DNA from: Pantoea endophytica
GTDB lineage: Bacteria; Pseudomonadota; Gammaproteobacteria; Enterobacterales; Enterobacteriaceae
Length of the DNA stretch: 64,000 nt
Reading direction: 5' to 3'
Assembly (NCBI RefSeq): GCF_002858935.1
Contig: NZ_PJRT01000033.1
Location: 124,001 to 188,000, forward strand
This document shows, one piece after another, positions 35,755 through 45,613 of the stretch (the stretch's first letter is position 1; every line of letters begins with the position of its first letter). The notes below the pieces were generated by a model. That model was not told the origin of the DNA, ran no database searches, and was given only the letters and a program-made list of their open reading frames with translations. The translations under genes were made by a program, and so were the position numbers.

Positions 35755-36453
35755 ATGTCCGCCCGAATTTTAGCCCTGGACACGGCGACAGAAGCCTGTT
35801 CTGCCGCGCTGCAAAATCTGCAGCAGATTGATGCCCGCTTTGAAATCGCCCCGCGCGATCATACCCAACGTATTCTGCCGCTGGTGCAGGAGCTGTTGCA
35901 GGCGCAGCAGCTGGAGCTGACCGCGCTTGACGTGCTGGCGTTTGGCCGTGGACCGGGCAGTTTTACCGGTGTGCGTATCGGCATTGGCATTGCTCAAGGG
36001 CTGGCGCTTGGCGCGAATCTGCCGATGATTGGCGTCTCCTCGTTAGCGACCATGGCGCAGGGCGCGTGGCGTTTGACCGGCGCGACGCGCGTGCTGGCCG
36101 CAATCGACGCGCGCATGGGCGAACTCTATTGGGCTGAATATCAGCGCGACGAAAACGGTGAATGGCAGGGCGCGGAAACCGAAGCGGTGATCAAACCCGA
36201 CGTGGCGCAGCAACGTATTGCCGCATTAGGTGGCGAATGGACGGCTGTTGGCACCGGCTGGCAAGCCTATCCGCATCTGCTCACCTCGCCAGGCGCGCAG
36301 CTTATTGCCTCAGAGGTATTGTTACCGGCGGCGGAAGATATGCTGCCGCTGGCGCTCAGCGCCTGGCAGCGTGATGAAGCGGTTGCGGTGGAGAATGCCG
36401 AGCCGGTTTATCTGCGCAATGAAGTGGCATGGAAAAAGTTGCCGGGACGCTAG
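35755..36453 (+). CDS. tsaB: tRNA t6A synthesis protein TsaB (YeaZ)
   Basis: 232 residues, ASKHA-fold partner of TsaD in threonylcarbamoyladenosine synthesis. The N-terminus [15 protein letters not shown] and the [20 protein letters not shown] motif are diagnostic. TsaB is inactive itself and scaffolds the TsaD-TsaE complex. It is downstream of yoaA and upstream of the Slp-family gene, as in E. coli. Confidence 0.96.
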   Translation: MSARILALDTATEACSAALQNLQQIDARFEIAPRDHTQRILPLVQELLQAQQLELTALDVLAFGRGPGSFTGVRIGIGIAQGLALGANLPMIGVSSLATMAQGAWRLTGATRVLAAIDARMGELYWAEYQRDENGEWQGAETEAVIKPDVAQQRIAALGGEWTAVGTGWQAYPHLLTSPGAQLIASEVLLPAAEDMLPLALSAWQRDEAVAVENAEPVYLRNEVAWKKLPGR

Positions 36454-36513
36454 GCCGCGCGCAACTTATCTTCGCGTGCTCAGTCTAATCAGAGAAATAA
36501 CAGGAGAAGTGCT

Positions 36514-37107
36514 ATGCCAATAAGTCGTAAAGGGATGTCTGGCGCTCTGTTAGCCTGCGCAATGCTGCTCAGCGGCTGTGTTTCGGTGCCAGATTCAATT
36601 AAAGGAAGTTCTGAGCTTCCACAGCAAGATTTACTGCGCGTGATGAACGCGCCGCAACTGTTTGTCGGTCAGGAATCACGCTTCGGCGGGAAAGTGGTGA
36701 AGGTCACCAATCTCAACGGCTTAACGCGCGTGGAAATTGCGACCCAGCCGCTGGATGAGAGCGCGCGTCCGCGTTTAGGCGCAGCTTCGGTTGGCCGCAT
36801 CTTTGCTGACATCCGCGGCTTTGTCGATCCGGTCGATTTGAATAACCAATACATCACGGTGCTGGGCAACATCAAAGGCACCGAGAAAGGCGATATCGGT
36901 AAGGCCAGCTACAACTTTGTGGTGATCGATGTGCGCGGCTATCAGCGCTGGCATCTGACGCAACAGGTGATGACGCCGCCGCAGCCGATTGATCCCTACA
37001 TCTGGTATGGCCCAACGCGCCATCGTCCGGGATATTGGGGACCCAATCCGTATTGGGGTATGAACCTCGGCCAACCGGCGCAGGTACAAACTATCCTCAC
37101 CGAATAA
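36514..37107 (+). CDS. yeaY: Slp-family outer-membrane lipoprotein (YeaY)
   Basis: 197 residues. Lipobox LLSGC with acylated Cys at about 22 and Val at +2, which predicts outer-membrane sorting. The Slp domain contains [17 protein letters not shown] and [14 protein letters not shown]. The tail is rich in Pro, Tyr and Trp ([20 protein letters not shown]). Slp-family proteins are starvation- or sigma-E-linked in E. coli; function unclear. CAGGAGAAG precedes the ATG. Confidence 0.92.
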   Translation: MPISRKGMSGALLACAMLLSGCVSVPDSIKGSSELPQQDLLRVMNAPQLFVGQESRFGGKVVKVTNLNGLTRVEIATQPLDESARPRLGAASVGRIFADIRGFVDPVDLNNQYITVLGNIKGTEKGDIGKASYNFVVIDVRGYQRWHLTQQVMTPPQPIDPYIWYGPTRHRPGYWGPNPYWGMNLGQPAQVQTILTE

Positions 37108-37125
37108 GCTATTAATGGTGTTATT

Positions 37126-37163
37126 TACGGCCCGGTCGCGGTGCGTGCGAACGGGCCTTTTTA
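37126..37163 (+). terminator. Terminator of the tsaB-yeaY unit
   Basis: ACGGCCCG ... CGGGCCTTTTTATT with an internal GC-rich loop, 20 bases after the yeaY stop. Confidence 0.8.
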
Positions 37164-37230
37164 TTGGGCGCGCAACCGATGCGCGAAATTTAGTGATGCG
37201 CTTCGCAACCTGAAAATGCCGAAACAGGCA

Positions 37231-37247
37231 AACTGGTACAATCAGTT
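37231..37247 (+). promoter_or_regulatory. Candidate FadR operator upstream of fadD
   Basis: AACTGGTACAATCAGTT fits the FadR pattern AnCTGGTCnGAnnnGTT with few mismatches. It lies about 70-85 bases before fadD. FadR, encoded at 44856 in this window, represses fadD in E. coli. Confidence 0.5.
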
Positions 37248-37316
37248 AAAATATTGTTAACAACATTGATTGTCGAGGCGGCGATGGCTACGCAACAGGA
37301 TTATCGGGGTGATTCT

Positions 37317-38993
37317 TTGAATAAGGTTTGGCTCAAACGCTATCCGGCAGATGTCCCTGCGGAAATTAATGCGGATCGTTACGCTTCTCTGGTCGATCTT
37401 TTCGAGCACGCAACAGAGCAATACGCCGATCAGGTGGCTTTCATCAATATGGGCCAGCCGATGACCTATCGGCAGCTGGAAAAGCAAAGCCGCGCCTTTG
37501 CCGCCTGGCTGCAGCAAGGTTTAGGGTTGAAGCAGGGCGATCGCGTGGCGCTAATGATGCCCAATCTGCTGCAATATCCCGTCGCGCTGTTTGGCGTACT
37601 GCGCGCTGGCATGGTGGTGGTCAACGTCAATCCGCTCTATACGCCGCGTGAACTCAAGCATCAGCTCGTTGATAGCGGCGCCAGCGCCATAGTGATCGTC
37701 TCGAACTTTGCCCACACGCTGGAAAAAGTGGTGGCCGAAACGCCGATCAAACATGTGATGTTAACGCGTATGGGCGATCAGCTGGCGCCGGTGAAAGCCA
37801 CGCTGGTGAACTTCGTCGTTAAATACGTGAAAAAGCTGGTGCCAAAATACCATCTGCCGGGCGCGGTCCCGTTCCGCAGCGCCTTGTCGCAGGGCGAACA
37901 GATGACCTATCAACGCCCAACCGTGACCAATGACGATCTCGCTTTCCTGCAATATACCGGCGGTACCACCGGCGTGGCCAAAGGCGCGATGCTGACGCAC
38001 CGCAATATGCAGGCTAATCTGGAACAGACTAAAGCTACTTACGGCAAGCTGCTGCGTCCGGGCAAAGAGCAAGTGGTGACCGCGCTGCCGCTCTATCACA
38101 TCTTCGCGCTGACGGTGAACGGGCTGTTGTTCCTTGACCTTGGCGGCACCAACCTGCTGATCACTAATCCGCGCGATATTCCCGGCTTTGTTAAAGAGCT
38201 CAGCAAGTTCCCGTTTACCGCCATTACCGGCGTGAACACCTTGTTCAATGCGCTGCTGAATGATGCCAATTTCAATAAGCTCGATTTCTCTACGCTGCGC
38301 CTGTCAGCCGGCGGCGGCATGGCGGTGCAAAAAGCGGTTGCCGAGCGCTGGGAAAAACTCACCGGACACTATCTGCTGGAAGGTTACGGCCTGACCGAGT
38401 GTTCGCCGCTGGTGTCAGTGAATCCGTATGACATTACCTGTCATACCGGCAGCATCGGTTTGCCGGTGCCGTCCACCGATGTGCGCATCGTCGATGATGA
38501 AGACAAGGATGTGGCGCCAGGTGAACCGGGCGAGCTGTGTATTCGCGGTCCGCAGGTGATGACCGGCTACTGGCAGCGCGCCGACGCTACCGATGAAGTG
38601 CTGAAAAATGGCTGGCTGCATACTGGTGATATTGTTACCGTTGATAGCGAAGGCTTTATTCGCATCGTCGATCGTAAGAAAGACATGATTCTGGTGTCAG
38701 GCTTTAACGTGTATCCTAACGAGATCGAAGATGTGCTGATGCAGCATGAGAAAGTGCGTGAAGCCGCGGCGATTGGCGTTCCCAGCGATCTGTCGGGCGA
38801 AGCGGTAAAAGTGTGCATCGTGAAGAAAGATCCTTCACTGACGAAAGAAGAAGTGCTGGATCATTGCCGTCGCCAGCTCACCGGCTACAAAGTGCCGAAG
38901 ATTATCGAGTTTCGTGACGAGTTGCCGAAGACCAACGTCGGCAAAATATTGCGTCGCGAATTGCGTGATGAGGCGAAGCGAGAAGGGCAGTAA
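37317..38993 (+). CDS. fadD: Long-chain fatty acyl-CoA ligase FadD
   Basis: 558 residues. AMP-forming ligase that activates imported fatty acids at the inner membrane. P-loop [18 protein letters not shown] (about residue 210), A5 motif [12 protein letters not shown], and the FACS signature [20 protein letters not shown] with [16 protein letters not shown]. The start chosen is TTG at 37317, preceded by GGGGTGA, because E. coli FadD starts at the matching TTG. An ATG at 37284 with its own GAGG would add 11 residues ([11 protein letters not shown]) that resemble the extension annotated for E. coli, so the longer form cannot be excluded. Confidence 0.95.
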   Translation: MNKVWLKRYPADVPAEINADRYASLVDLFEHATEQYADQVAFINMGQPMTYRQLEKQSRAFAAWLQQGLGLKQGDRVALMMPNLLQYPVALFGVLRAGMVVVNVNPLYTPRELKHQLVDSGASAIVIVSNFAHTLEKVVAETPIKHVMLTRMGDQLAPVKATLVNFVVKYVKKLVPKYHLPGAVPFRSALSQGEQMTYQRPTVTNDDLAFLQYTGGTTGVAKGAMLTHRNMQANLEQTKATYGKLLRPGKEQVVTALPLYHIFALTVNGLLFLDLGGTNLLITNPRDIPGFVKELSKFPFTAITGVNTLFNALLNDANFNKLDFSTLRLSAGGGMAVQKAVAERWEKLTGHYLLEGYGLTECSPLVSVNPYDITCHTGSIGLPVPSTDVRIVDDEDKDVAPGEPGELCIRGPQVMTGYWQRADATDEVLKNGWLHTGDIVTVDSEGFIRIVDRKKDMILVSGFNVYPNEIEDVLMQHEKVREAAAIGVPSDLSGEAVKVCIVKKDPSLTKEEVLDHCRRQLTGYKVPKIIEFRDELPKTNVGKILRRELRDEAKREGQ

Positions 38994-39012
38994 CGCGCCA
39001 TTCTCCTCAGGT

Positions 39013-39040
39013 TAACGCCGGCACAGTCCGGCGTTTTTAT
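39013..39040 (+). terminator. Terminator of fadD
   Basis: AACGCCGG-CACAGT-CCGGCGTTTTTATT, 20 bases after the stop. Confidence 0.9.
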
Positions 39041-39091
39041 TGCTTTTAACATGGAGCGCTGCGCGTAGTTTGCCGCAGCGAGAAAGACAAC

Positions 39092-40213
39092 GTGAATTAC
39101 ACCCTGATCGACCAAAATGACCAACTGGCCGCCGTGTGCGAGAAAGCACGCCAGCACGCCGCCGTGGCGCTGGATACTGAATTCGTGCGCACCCGCACTT
39201 ACTATCCGCAGCTCGGCCTGATTCAGCTGTTTGATGGCGACCAGCTGATCCTGATCGATCCGCTTAATATCAGTGACTGGACGCCGTTTGTGGCGCTGTT
39301 GCAGGACAAGCAGGTCACCAAATTCCTGCACGCCGGCGGCGAAGATCTGGAAGTGTTCCTGCATCGCTTTAAATGCCTGCCCGATCCCATGATTGATACG
39401 CAAATTCTGGCGGCATTTACCGGCCAGGCGTTGTCGTGGGGCTTTGCCTCGATGGTGATGCATTTCAACCAAATCGAGCTGGATAAAAGCGAATCGCGTA
39501 CCGATTGGCTGGCGCGTCCGTTGACCGAACGTCAATGTGAATATGCCGCCGCCGATGTCGCCTATCTGCTGCCGATTGCCCATCAGCTGGTGGCGCAAAC
39601 TGAAGAAGCTGGCAACATGGCGGCGGCGCTAAGCGAATGCAAGATGCTGTGCCAGCGCCGCCTGGATGTGCTGCAACCGGAAGAAGCCTGGCGCGACATC
39701 ACCAATGCGTGGCAACTGCGTCCGCGTCAGCTTGCGGCGTTGCAACGTCTGGCCGCGTGGCGTTTAAACCTCGCGCGTCAGAAAGATATGGCGGTGAACT
39801 TCGTGGTGCGCGAAGAGAATCTGTGGAAAGTGGCGCGCTTTATGCCGGGCAGCCTTGGCGAGCTGGATCATTTAGGGCTGAACGGCCACGAAATCCGCTT
39901 CCACGGTAAAGCGATGGTGGCGCTGGTGGCTGAAGCGCAGGCGCAGGATGAAGCGACTTTGCCACAGCCGCTGCCCAATCTGATCGATCATCCGCACTAC
40001 AAACAGGCGTTCAAAGCCATTAAAGCGCTGGTGCAACAGGTGAGTGAAGAGAGTGGTTTCAGCCAGGAACTGCTGGCATCACGTCGGCAGATTAATCAGG
40101 TGCTGAGTGTGCATTGGGGATTGAAAAACGCGTCGCGCACACCTGAGTTACAGACAGGCTGGCGGGGCGACTTGCTGAAAGCGGGTATCAACGAGATTCT
40201 GCAGGCACTTTAA
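39092..40213 (+). CDS. rnd: Ribonuclease D
   Basis: 373 residues, 3'-5' exoribonuclease in tRNA maturation. DEDD motifs: VALDTEFVRTRTYYPQLGLI (about 25-44), LHAGGEDLEVF, and ARPLTERQCEYAAADVAYLL (Exo III, tyrosine type). Two HRDC domains follow at about 210-370. The start is a GTG at 39092; E. coli rnd also uses a non-ATG start, which keeps expression low. GCGAGAAAGACAAC upstream is a weak ribosome binding site. Confidence 0.96.
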   Translation: MNYTLIDQNDQLAAVCEKARQHAAVALDTEFVRTRTYYPQLGLIQLFDGDQLILIDPLNISDWTPFVALLQDKQVTKFLHAGGEDLEVFLHRFKCLPDPMIDTQILAAFTGQALSWGFASMVMHFNQIELDKSESRTDWLARPLTERQCEYAAADVAYLLPIAHQLVAQTEEAGNMAAALSECKMLCQRRLDVLQPEEAWRDITNAWQLRPRQLAALQRLAAWRLNLARQKDMAVNFVVREENLWKVARFMPGSLGELDHLGLNGHEIRFHGKAMVALVAEAQAQDEATLPQPLPNLIDHPHYKQAFKAIKALVQQVSEESGFSQELLASRRQINQVLSVHWGLKNASRTPELQTGWRGDLLKAGINEILQAL

Positions 40214-40218
40214 TGCGA

Positions 40219-40254
40219 GCATTTTCCCCTGCGCAACACCGCAGGGGAAAATCA
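40219..40254. terminator. Bidirectional terminator, rnd / minE
   Basis: ATTTTCCCCTGCG-CAACAC-CGCAGGGGAAAAT: perfect 13-base-pair inverted repeat between convergent genes. The U-tracts are within the arms. Confidence 0.82.
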
Positions 40255-40268
40255 GGAAACCGCTTTAA

Positions 40269-40538
40269 TCATTTAGGAACGTCTTCCGGCTCCGGCAGTG
40301 TCACGTTGAGCTCGAGGATCGAGATATCATCCCCTTTCTGATCCAGCTGAACGGTCACCATATCCGGGTCAATTTTTACGTATTTACAGATCACTTCCAA
40401 AATATCGCGCTTCAGCTGCGGCAGATAGTGGGGCTCACTGTCGCCCCTTCTGCGTTCGGCTACGATAATCTGCAGCCTTTCCTTGGCTATATTGGCTGTG
40501 TTCTTCTTACGGGATAAAAAGAAATCAAGTAATGCCAT
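40269..40538 (-). CDS. minE: Cell division topological specificity factor MinE
   Basis: 89 residues. N-terminal membrane-targeting and MinD-binding segment ([20 protein letters not shown], residues 3-22) and a C-terminal dimerisation domain. It stimulates the MinD ATPase and drives pole-to-pole oscillation. It is the last gene of minCDE, three bases after minD. Confidence 0.98.
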   Translation of the reverse strand: MALLDFFLSRKKNTANIAKERLQIIVAERRRGDSEPHYLPQLKRDILEVICKYVKIDPDMVTVQLDQKGDDISILELNVTLPEPEDVPK

Positions 40539-40541
40539 TGG

Positions 40542-41354
40542 TTATCCCCCGAACAGGCGTTTAAGGAAACCCTTCTTCTCTTCTTCGATAAAGCGGAAGG
40601 GGCGTTCTTCGCCAAGCAGGCGATCTACGGTATCAGCATAGGCTTTACCGGCGTCAGCGTTTGCGTCGAGGATCACCGGCTCACCCTGGTTAGAGGCGCG
40701 CAGGACAGATTGATCTTCCGGGATGACGCCAACCAGAGGAATGCGCAGAATTTCCAGCACATCTTCCATGCTCAGCATATCGCCACGGGTTACGCGGCCA
40801 GGATTGTAACGGGTCAGCAGCAGATGCTCTTTCACCGGATCCTGGCTGTTCTCTGCACGACGGGATTTCGAAGAGATGATGCCGAGAATACGGTCGGAGT
40901 CACGTACTGAAGAGACTTCCGGGTTGGTGGTGATGATGGCTTCATCGGCGAAGTACAATGCCATCAGCGCGCCGGTTTCAATACCTGCTGGTGAGTCACA
41001 GACGATAAAGTCGAACTCCATCGCCGCCAGATCGTTCAGCACTTTTTCAACGCCTTCACGCGTCAGTGCATCTTTATCGCGCGTCTGTGAAGCCGGCAAA
41101 ATGTAGAGTTGCTCTGTGCGCTTGTCGCGAATCAGCGCTTGATTCAGCGTTGCATCGCCCTGAATGACGTTTACAAAGTCATACACCACGCGGCGTTCAC
41201 AGCCCATGATCAAATCCAGGTTACGCAGACCGATATCGAAATCGATGACGACGGTTTTTTTGCCTTTCTGCGCTAACCCGGTAGCGATGGCCGCGCTTGA
41301 CGTGGTCTTGCCAACGCCCCCTTTACCCGATGTAACTACAATAATGCGTGCCAT
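40542..41354 (-). CDS. minD: Septum site-determining ATPase MinD
   Basis: 270 residues. Deviant Walker A GKGGVGKTT (Lys11 and Lys16), VIDFDIGLRN and CDSPAGIE for ATP-dependent dimerisation. A C-terminal amphipathic membrane-targeting helix is present (EEKKGFLKRLFGG). It recruits MinC and MinE to the membrane. The minC-minD gap is 33 bases. Confidence 0.98.
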   Translation of the reverse strand: MARIIVVTSGKGGVGKTTSSAAIATGLAQKGKKTVVIDFDIGLRNLDLIMGCERRVVYDFVNVIQGDATLNQALIRDKRTEQLYILPASQTRDKDALTREGVEKVLNDLAAMEFDFIVCDSPAGIETGALMALYFADEAIITTNPEVSSVRDSDRILGIISSKSRRAENSQDPVKEHLLLTRYNPGRVTRGDMLSMEDVLEILRIPLVGVIPEDQSVLRASNQGEPVILDANADAGKAYADTVDRLLGEERPFRFIEEEKKGFLKRLFGG

Positions 41355-41387
41355 AAATGTTGATTTCCTTAACGAAAGAAAAGGGGC

Positions 41388-42098
41388 TTAATTAAGTGTC
41401 TGAATGGTAAGCGCGCCCTCTATCAGGCTGAGGCGCGCCGCTTTACCAAAGAATTCCGCCGGGATTTGATCGATCATCCAATATTCTCCGGCAATAGAGA
41501 CCAACTCTGCGGCGAGGTTGGTGCAAAAAATCTGGCTGTCGCGTTGTCCGCCGACGCCAGCTAACGCGCGACCGCGCATCATGCCGTAAATATGGATGTT
41601 ACCGTCGGCGACCAGTTCGGCCCCGGCGCTGACGCTACTGGTGACGATGAGATCGGCATTGCGCGCATAAATTTGCTGGCCCGAACGCACCGGCGTATTA
41701 ATGATGCGGGTTTTACTGGCGGCATCCGCCACCACCGCCGGAACAACTGGCGCGGCTTCAGCGACCGGCGCCGCGACTTGTTTGCGGCTCTCTTTACCTT
41801 CAGAGAGCACCGGCAAGCCCGCGCGGGCAATCATTTTTTTCAGGGCTTCATCTTTGCATCCGCTGACACCAACGATACGCAGACCGGTCGCCATCACCGC
41901 TTGTTGCATCTGTTTCCAGTCAATGTCGCCGGTTAACGCTGATACATTCAGCACCACCGGCGCATTCAGCAAAAAGGCCGGTGCCTGATCGATTTTGTCC
42001 TGTAGCGCCTGACGAATCACCTCGGGTTGCGAATGATGCAGATGAACGACTGACAGGGTAAAACTGCTTCCCTTGAATTCGATTGGCGTTTGCGACAT
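41388..42098 (-). CDS. minC: Septum inhibitor MinC
   Basis: 236 residues. The N-terminal FtsZ-inhibiting domain (about 1-105) is joined by an Ala/Val/Pro-rich linker ([19 protein letters not shown]) to the C-terminal beta-helical, MinD-binding domain ([31 protein letters not shown]). First gene of minCDE; divergent from ycgL. Confidence 0.97.
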   Translation of the reverse strand: MSQTPIEFKGSSFTLSVVHLHHSQPEVIRQALQDKIDQAPAFLLNAPVVLNVSALTGDIDWKQMQQAVMATGLRIVGVSGCKDEALKKMIARAGLPVLSEGKESRKQVAAPVAEAAPVVPAVVADAASKTRIINTPVRSGQQIYARNADLIVTSSVSAGAELVADGNIHIYGMMRGRALAGVGGQRDSQIFCTNLAAELVSIAGEYWMIDQIPAEFFGKAARLSLIEGALTIQTLN

Positions 42099-42251
42099 CT
42101 GTGCTGACTCAGTCCTGTTTTACGACCCTTAAATGTTCGCCGATAAAATCGGCAATAACATCAAACGGTCAATATTCGAAGTTCTGCAAGCATGTTATAG
42201 TTACTGCTATATTCAGGCAAGTGACGCCATCGGTTAATTCGAGTAAAAAAT

Positions 42252-42527
42252 ATGTTTTGTGTGATCTACAGAAGCCCGCAACGTGAACAGACTTATCTGT
42301 ATGTTGAAAAAAAAGACGATTTCTCACGGGTGCCGGAAGAACTGCTGCGTGGCTTCGGCAAACCCCAGCTGGCCATGGTGCTGTCACTGGATAAGCGTGA
42401 CAAGCTGGCTAACGCGGATATCAATAAAGTTAAGCAAGGTTTAAGCGACCACGGCTTTTATTTGCAAATTCCACCGCCGGTTGAAAGTCTGCTCAACATT
42501 CATCTCGGTCAGGGTAAAAAAGATTAA
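42252..42527 (+). CDS. ycgL: YcgL domain protein
   Basis: 91 residues, conserved throughout: [37 protein letters not shown] and [12 protein letters not shown]. Cytoplasmic alpha/beta fold of unknown function. In E. coli it also lies next to minC in divergent orientation. Confidence 0.95.
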   Translation: MFCVIYRSPQREQTYLYVEKKDDFSRVPEELLRGFGKPQLAMVLSLDKRDKLANADINKVKQGLSDHGFYLQIPPPVESLLNIHLGQGKKD

Positions 42528-42794
42528 TTCAGATTCCTCTGTAAATATATCCTGTAGAAATAATCAGTGCTATTTGCGTTAATTAACTGCCCGCTTTAAC
42601 CTTTTATTGCGGGCAATTATCCGGGCGTTTAGCTGATTTTGTTGTACACGATTAATGACTTTTGACAATTTCCGCCACGCCTGCCGCCATAAACCCGCTA
42701 ATATATTCCACCTCAGCGTGCCGCGTTCCGGCTCTGAGCCAGACTTCATCGCCAGATGCACTGGCGGCAAACACAACCAAAGCAGGGGAATAGC

Positions 42795-43454
42795 ATGTAT
42801 CAGCATCGTAACTGGCAGGGCGCTCTGTTGGATTATCCGGTCAGCAAAGTGGTTTGCGTCGGCAGCAACTATGCGAAGCACATAAAGGAAATGGGAAGTG
42901 CCACGCCAACCGAACCGGTAGTGTTTATCAAACCGGAAACCGCGGTATGTGATCTGCGCCAGCCGCTGTCAATCCCGGCAAATTTTGGTGAAGTGCATCA
43001 TGAGGTGGAGCTGGCTGTGCTGATTGGCTCGACGCTGAAGCAGGCGAGCGAAGAGCATGTGGCGAAGGCGATTGCCGGTTATGGCGTCGCGCTGGATTTG
43101 ACCTTACGTGACGTGCAGGCCGGGTTGAAGAAAGCGGGCCAACCGTGGGAAAAGTCCAAAGGTTTCGATAATTCGTGTCCGCTGTCAGGTTTTATTCCGG
43201 TTGCTGAGTTCAGCGGCGATCCCCAGAACACCGAACTGAAGCTCATGGTTAACGGCGAAGTGCGTCAGCACGGGACGACCGCCGATATGATTCACAAAAT
43301 TCTGCCGTTAATTGCCTACATGAGCCAGTATTTCACCCTGCGTGCGGGCGATGTGGTGCTGACCGGTACGCCTGAAGGCGTTGGCCCGATGCGTTCTGGC
43401 GACAAGCTGGAAGTATCGCTGGCGGGTCACGGTATTTCGACGCGCGTTCTGTAA
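42795..43454 (+). CDS. ycgM: Fumarylacetoacetate hydrolase family protein YcgM
   Basis: 219 residues, FAH fold. The metal ligands appear in EVHHEVELAVLIG (Glu-x-Glu) and DLTLRDVQ (Asp), and the lid lysine in PWEKSKGFDNSCPLSGF. Relatives are acylpyruvases or oxaloacetate decarboxylases/tautomerases; the substrate here is not proven. The frame opens at 42756, but ATG 42795, after AGGGGAA, matches the family start. Likely operon with ycgN, 64 bases downstream. Confidence 0.93.
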   Translation: MYQHRNWQGALLDYPVSKVVCVGSNYAKHIKEMGSATPTEPVVFIKPETAVCDLRQPLSIPANFGEVHHEVELAVLIGSTLKQASEEHVAKAIAGYGVALDLTLRDVQAGLKKAGQPWEKSKGFDNSCPLSGFIPVAEFSGDPQNTELKLMVNGEVRQHGTTADMIHKILPLIAYMSQYFTLRAGDVVLTGTPEGVGPMRSGDKLEVSLAGHGISTRVL

Positions 43455-43518
43455 AACTTGCATCACCGCACCTGAACCTTTATAAGGTGCGGTCTCTTAG
43501 CTAACCCGGACCGCCATC

Positions 43519-43965
43519 ATGACTGAACAACCTTTCTGGCAGACTAAACGCCTTGACCAAATGAACGACGCAGAGTGGGAATCCCTGTGCGACGGCTGCG
43601 GCCAATGTTGCTTGAATAAGTTGCAGGATGCGGATACCGACGAAATCTACTTCACTAATGTGGCTTGCAATCAGCTGAATATCAAAACCTGCCAATGCCG
43701 TAACTACGAGCATCGTTTTGAGTTAGAAGAGAATTGCATCAAGTTGACGCGTGAAAACCTCACCAGTTTTGAATGGCTGCCGCGTACCTGCGCCTATCGC
43801 GTGTTAGGGGAAGGCAAAACCTTGCCGGCCTGGCATCCGCTGATCGCCGGTTCTAAAAAGGCGATGCATGCGCAGCGCATTTCAGTGCGTTTTATTGCGG
43901 TGCGTGAGAGTGAAGTGCGGGATTGGGAAGAGCATATAATCGATCGACCGGATCGCAACGGTTAA
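43519..43965 (+). CDS. ycgN: YcgN/UPF0260 cysteine-cluster protein
   Basis: 148 residues. The [14 protein letters not shown] motif with downstream CQCRNYE and LPRTCAYR supplies the cysteines of the CxxCxxCC (YkgJ-type) Fe/Zn-binding family. Cytoplasmic; function unknown. It is followed by a strong terminator. Confidence 0.94.
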   Translation: MTEQPFWQTKRLDQMNDAEWESLCDGCGQCCLNKLQDADTDEIYFTNVACNQLNIKTCQCRNYEHRFELEENCIKLTRENLTSFEWLPRTCAYRVLGEGKTLPAWHPLIAGSKKAMHAQRISVRFIAVRESEVRDWEEHIIDRPDRNG

Positions 43966-43968
43966 AGA

Positions 43969-44000
43969 TAAAACAGGCAGCCAAGGCTGCCTGTTTTTTT
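43969..44000. terminator. Terminator, ycgN / dsbB
   Basis: AAACAGGCAGCC-AAG-GGCTGCCTGTTTTTTTG: ten-base-pair stem with U-tract. It can also serve dsbB on the other strand. Confidence 0.92.
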
Positions 44001-44004
44001 GTGT

Positions 44005-44535
44005 TTAACGTCCGAACAGATCGCGGCGTTTCGGTTTGAACGGTTGTGCAATCAACACCAGCAGCGCCACCAGCAGATAAGCGCCGAAAATCACGATCAT
44101 CCACTGCGGCATGCTCCAGGTCAGGAAAGTCCAGCCGCGCTCGGCGCAGTCACCGCTGGCCACAAACACCGAGGGCAACCATTTATCCAGTGGCAACCAG
44201 GCTGGGAAACGTGCGGCAAAGTCGCAGGTGACAAACGGATTGGGATGCAGCTGAATCATGGTGTGATCGTAAGAGAGACGAGTGCCTTCAATCGCGCTAT
44301 AAATCCAGATGAGGATCGCCGCCCAGCGCAGCGGGGTTTTCGGTGCAATCGCACCCACGATGCCCGCGCCCATCACGCCAAACAGCGCGCAACGCTCATA
44401 AATACACATTACGCAGGGTTGCAGCCCCATGACGTGCTGAAAATACAACGCCGTCAATTCAAACGCTAGCGCCGTCAGGGCCAGCAGAAGCCAGGCACCG
44501 CGTCCACGCGAGCATTGATTCAAATATCGCAACAT
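44005..44535 (-). CDS. dsbB: Disulfide bond formation protein DsbB
   Basis: 176-residue quinone-linked oxidase of DsbA. Four transmembrane helices; periplasmic redox pairs Cys41-Cys44 (QPCVMC) and Cys104/Cys130 ([14 protein letters not shown]) at exactly the E. coli numbering; Arg48 for quinone is present (YER). It passes electrons to the respiratory chain. nhaB, which neighbours it in E. coli, is absent here. Confidence 0.97.
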   Translation of the reverse strand: MLRYLNQCSRGRGAWLLLALTALAFELTALYFQHVMGLQPCVMCIYERCALFGVMGAGIVGAIAPKTPLRWAAILIWIYSAIEGTRLSYDHTMIQLHPNPFVTCDFAARFPAWLPLDKWLPSVFVASGDCAERGWTFLTWSMPQWMIVIFGAYLLVALLVLIAQPFKPKRRDLFGR

Positions 44536-44855
44536 ATTGCTTTTCCTGTAACCGTTATTGTTTCGCAGTGTAAACCAAAAGCGCAGCCGTGCCAGCCAGG
44601 TAAAGGGAAAAAATCATGTACAAAAATGACTTAAGTCGCGTTGAGGCCAAAAAAGATCCGGCCATGCGCTTCATCCGATAAGTGCAAGCCACGGGCGCAG
44701 CGCAATCGTGTGCTTGCCTGCGTTGTTTCATCTGAATCCACGGCTGAATTTTGCGCCAGCGCGCGCTTTTAATCGGTTGGCAGGCTATTTCCGCTATAGC
44801 CGCTCTGGTATGATGAGTCGCATTACGATAAAGAAAGCAACGAGAAATAAATGCT
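44536..44855 (+). other. Intergenic region between dsbB and fadR
   Basis: 320 bases. Apart from promoter-like AT patches near 44805-44850 I see no gene. A 21-codon frame at 44620 has only a modest ribosome binding site and was not called. In E. coli nhaB occupies this interval. Confidence 0.5.
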
Positions 44856-45575
44856 ATGGTGATTAAGGCGCAGAGCCCCGCGGGATTTGCGGAAGAGTAT
44901 ATTATTGAAAGCATCTGGAACAGTCGTTTTCCGCCGGGATCCATTCTACCTGCCGAACGTGAGCTTTCTGAACTGATTGGCGTGACCCGCACCACGTTGC
45001 GTGAAGTATTGCAGCGTCTGGCGCGCGATGGCTGGTTGACCATTCAACATGGTAAACCGACGCGCGTTAACGATTTTTGGGAAACCTCCGGTTTAAACAT
45101 CCTCGAAACCCTGGCCCGACTCGATCACGATAGTGTCCCACAGTTGATTGATAATCTGCTGTCGGTGCGGACTAACATCTCCTCGATTTTTATCAGCCGT
45201 GCGCTGCGTCATCATCCAGATAAAGCGCGCGAAGTGCTGGAAAATGCGCTGATCGAGGAAGACAAAGCCGAAGCCTATACCGAGCTGGATTATCGCGTGT
45301 TCCGCGGCCTGGCGTTTGCATCAGGTAACCCGATTTATGGTCTGATTTTAAATGGCCTGAAAGGGTTGTATACCCGCGTGGGTCGTCACTACTTCTCCAG
45401 TCTGGAAGCGCGTGAACTGGCGCGTAACTTCTATCGCCAGCTGGCTGACCTGTGCGTGGCCAATCCTTCGCAGGAGCAGATTGTCGATAGCGTGCGTGAA
45501 TACGGACGCCGCAGCGGTGAGATTTGGCACAAGATGCAGAAAAGCATGCCGGACGATTTAGCCAGCAAGCGATAA
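44856..45575 (+). CDS. fadR: Fatty acid metabolism regulator FadR
   Basis: 239 residues, GntR family. The winged helix-turn-helix lies at about 25-70 ([40 protein letters not shown]) and the all-helical acyl-CoA-binding domain follows. Represses fad genes and activates fabA/fabB in the absence of long-chain acyl-CoA. A FadR-like site precedes fadD at 37231 in this window. Confidence 0.97.
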   Translation: MVIKAQSPAGFAEEYIIESIWNSRFPPGSILPAERELSELIGVTRTTLREVLQRLARDGWLTIQHGKPTRVNDFWETSGLNILETLARLDHDSVPQLIDNLLSVRTNISSIFISRALRHHPDKAREVLENALIEEDKAEAYTELDYRVFRGLAFASGNPIYGLILNGLKGLYTRVGRHYFSSLEARELARNFYRQLADLCVANPSQEQIVDSVREYGRRSGEIWHKMQKSMPDDLASKR

Positions 45576-45579
45576 ATGA

Positions 45580-45612
45580 AAAACCGGACTTCGACAGTCC
45601 GGTTTTTTTTGC
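45580..45612. terminator. Bidirectional terminator, fadR / ycgB
   Basis: AAAACCGGACT-TCGAC-AGTCCGGTTTTTTTT between the convergent stops. Confidence 0.92.
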
Positions 45613-45613
45613 C

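Noticed and set aside
38885..39598. 237-codon open frame antisense to the fadD end and rnd
   Set aside because: Shadow of two certain genes; crosses the fadD terminator.
44620..44685. 21-codon ORF (MYKNDLSRVEAKK...) between dsbB and fadR
   Set aside because: Ribosome binding site only moderate (AAAGGGAAA) and no sign of conservation; not called as a gene.
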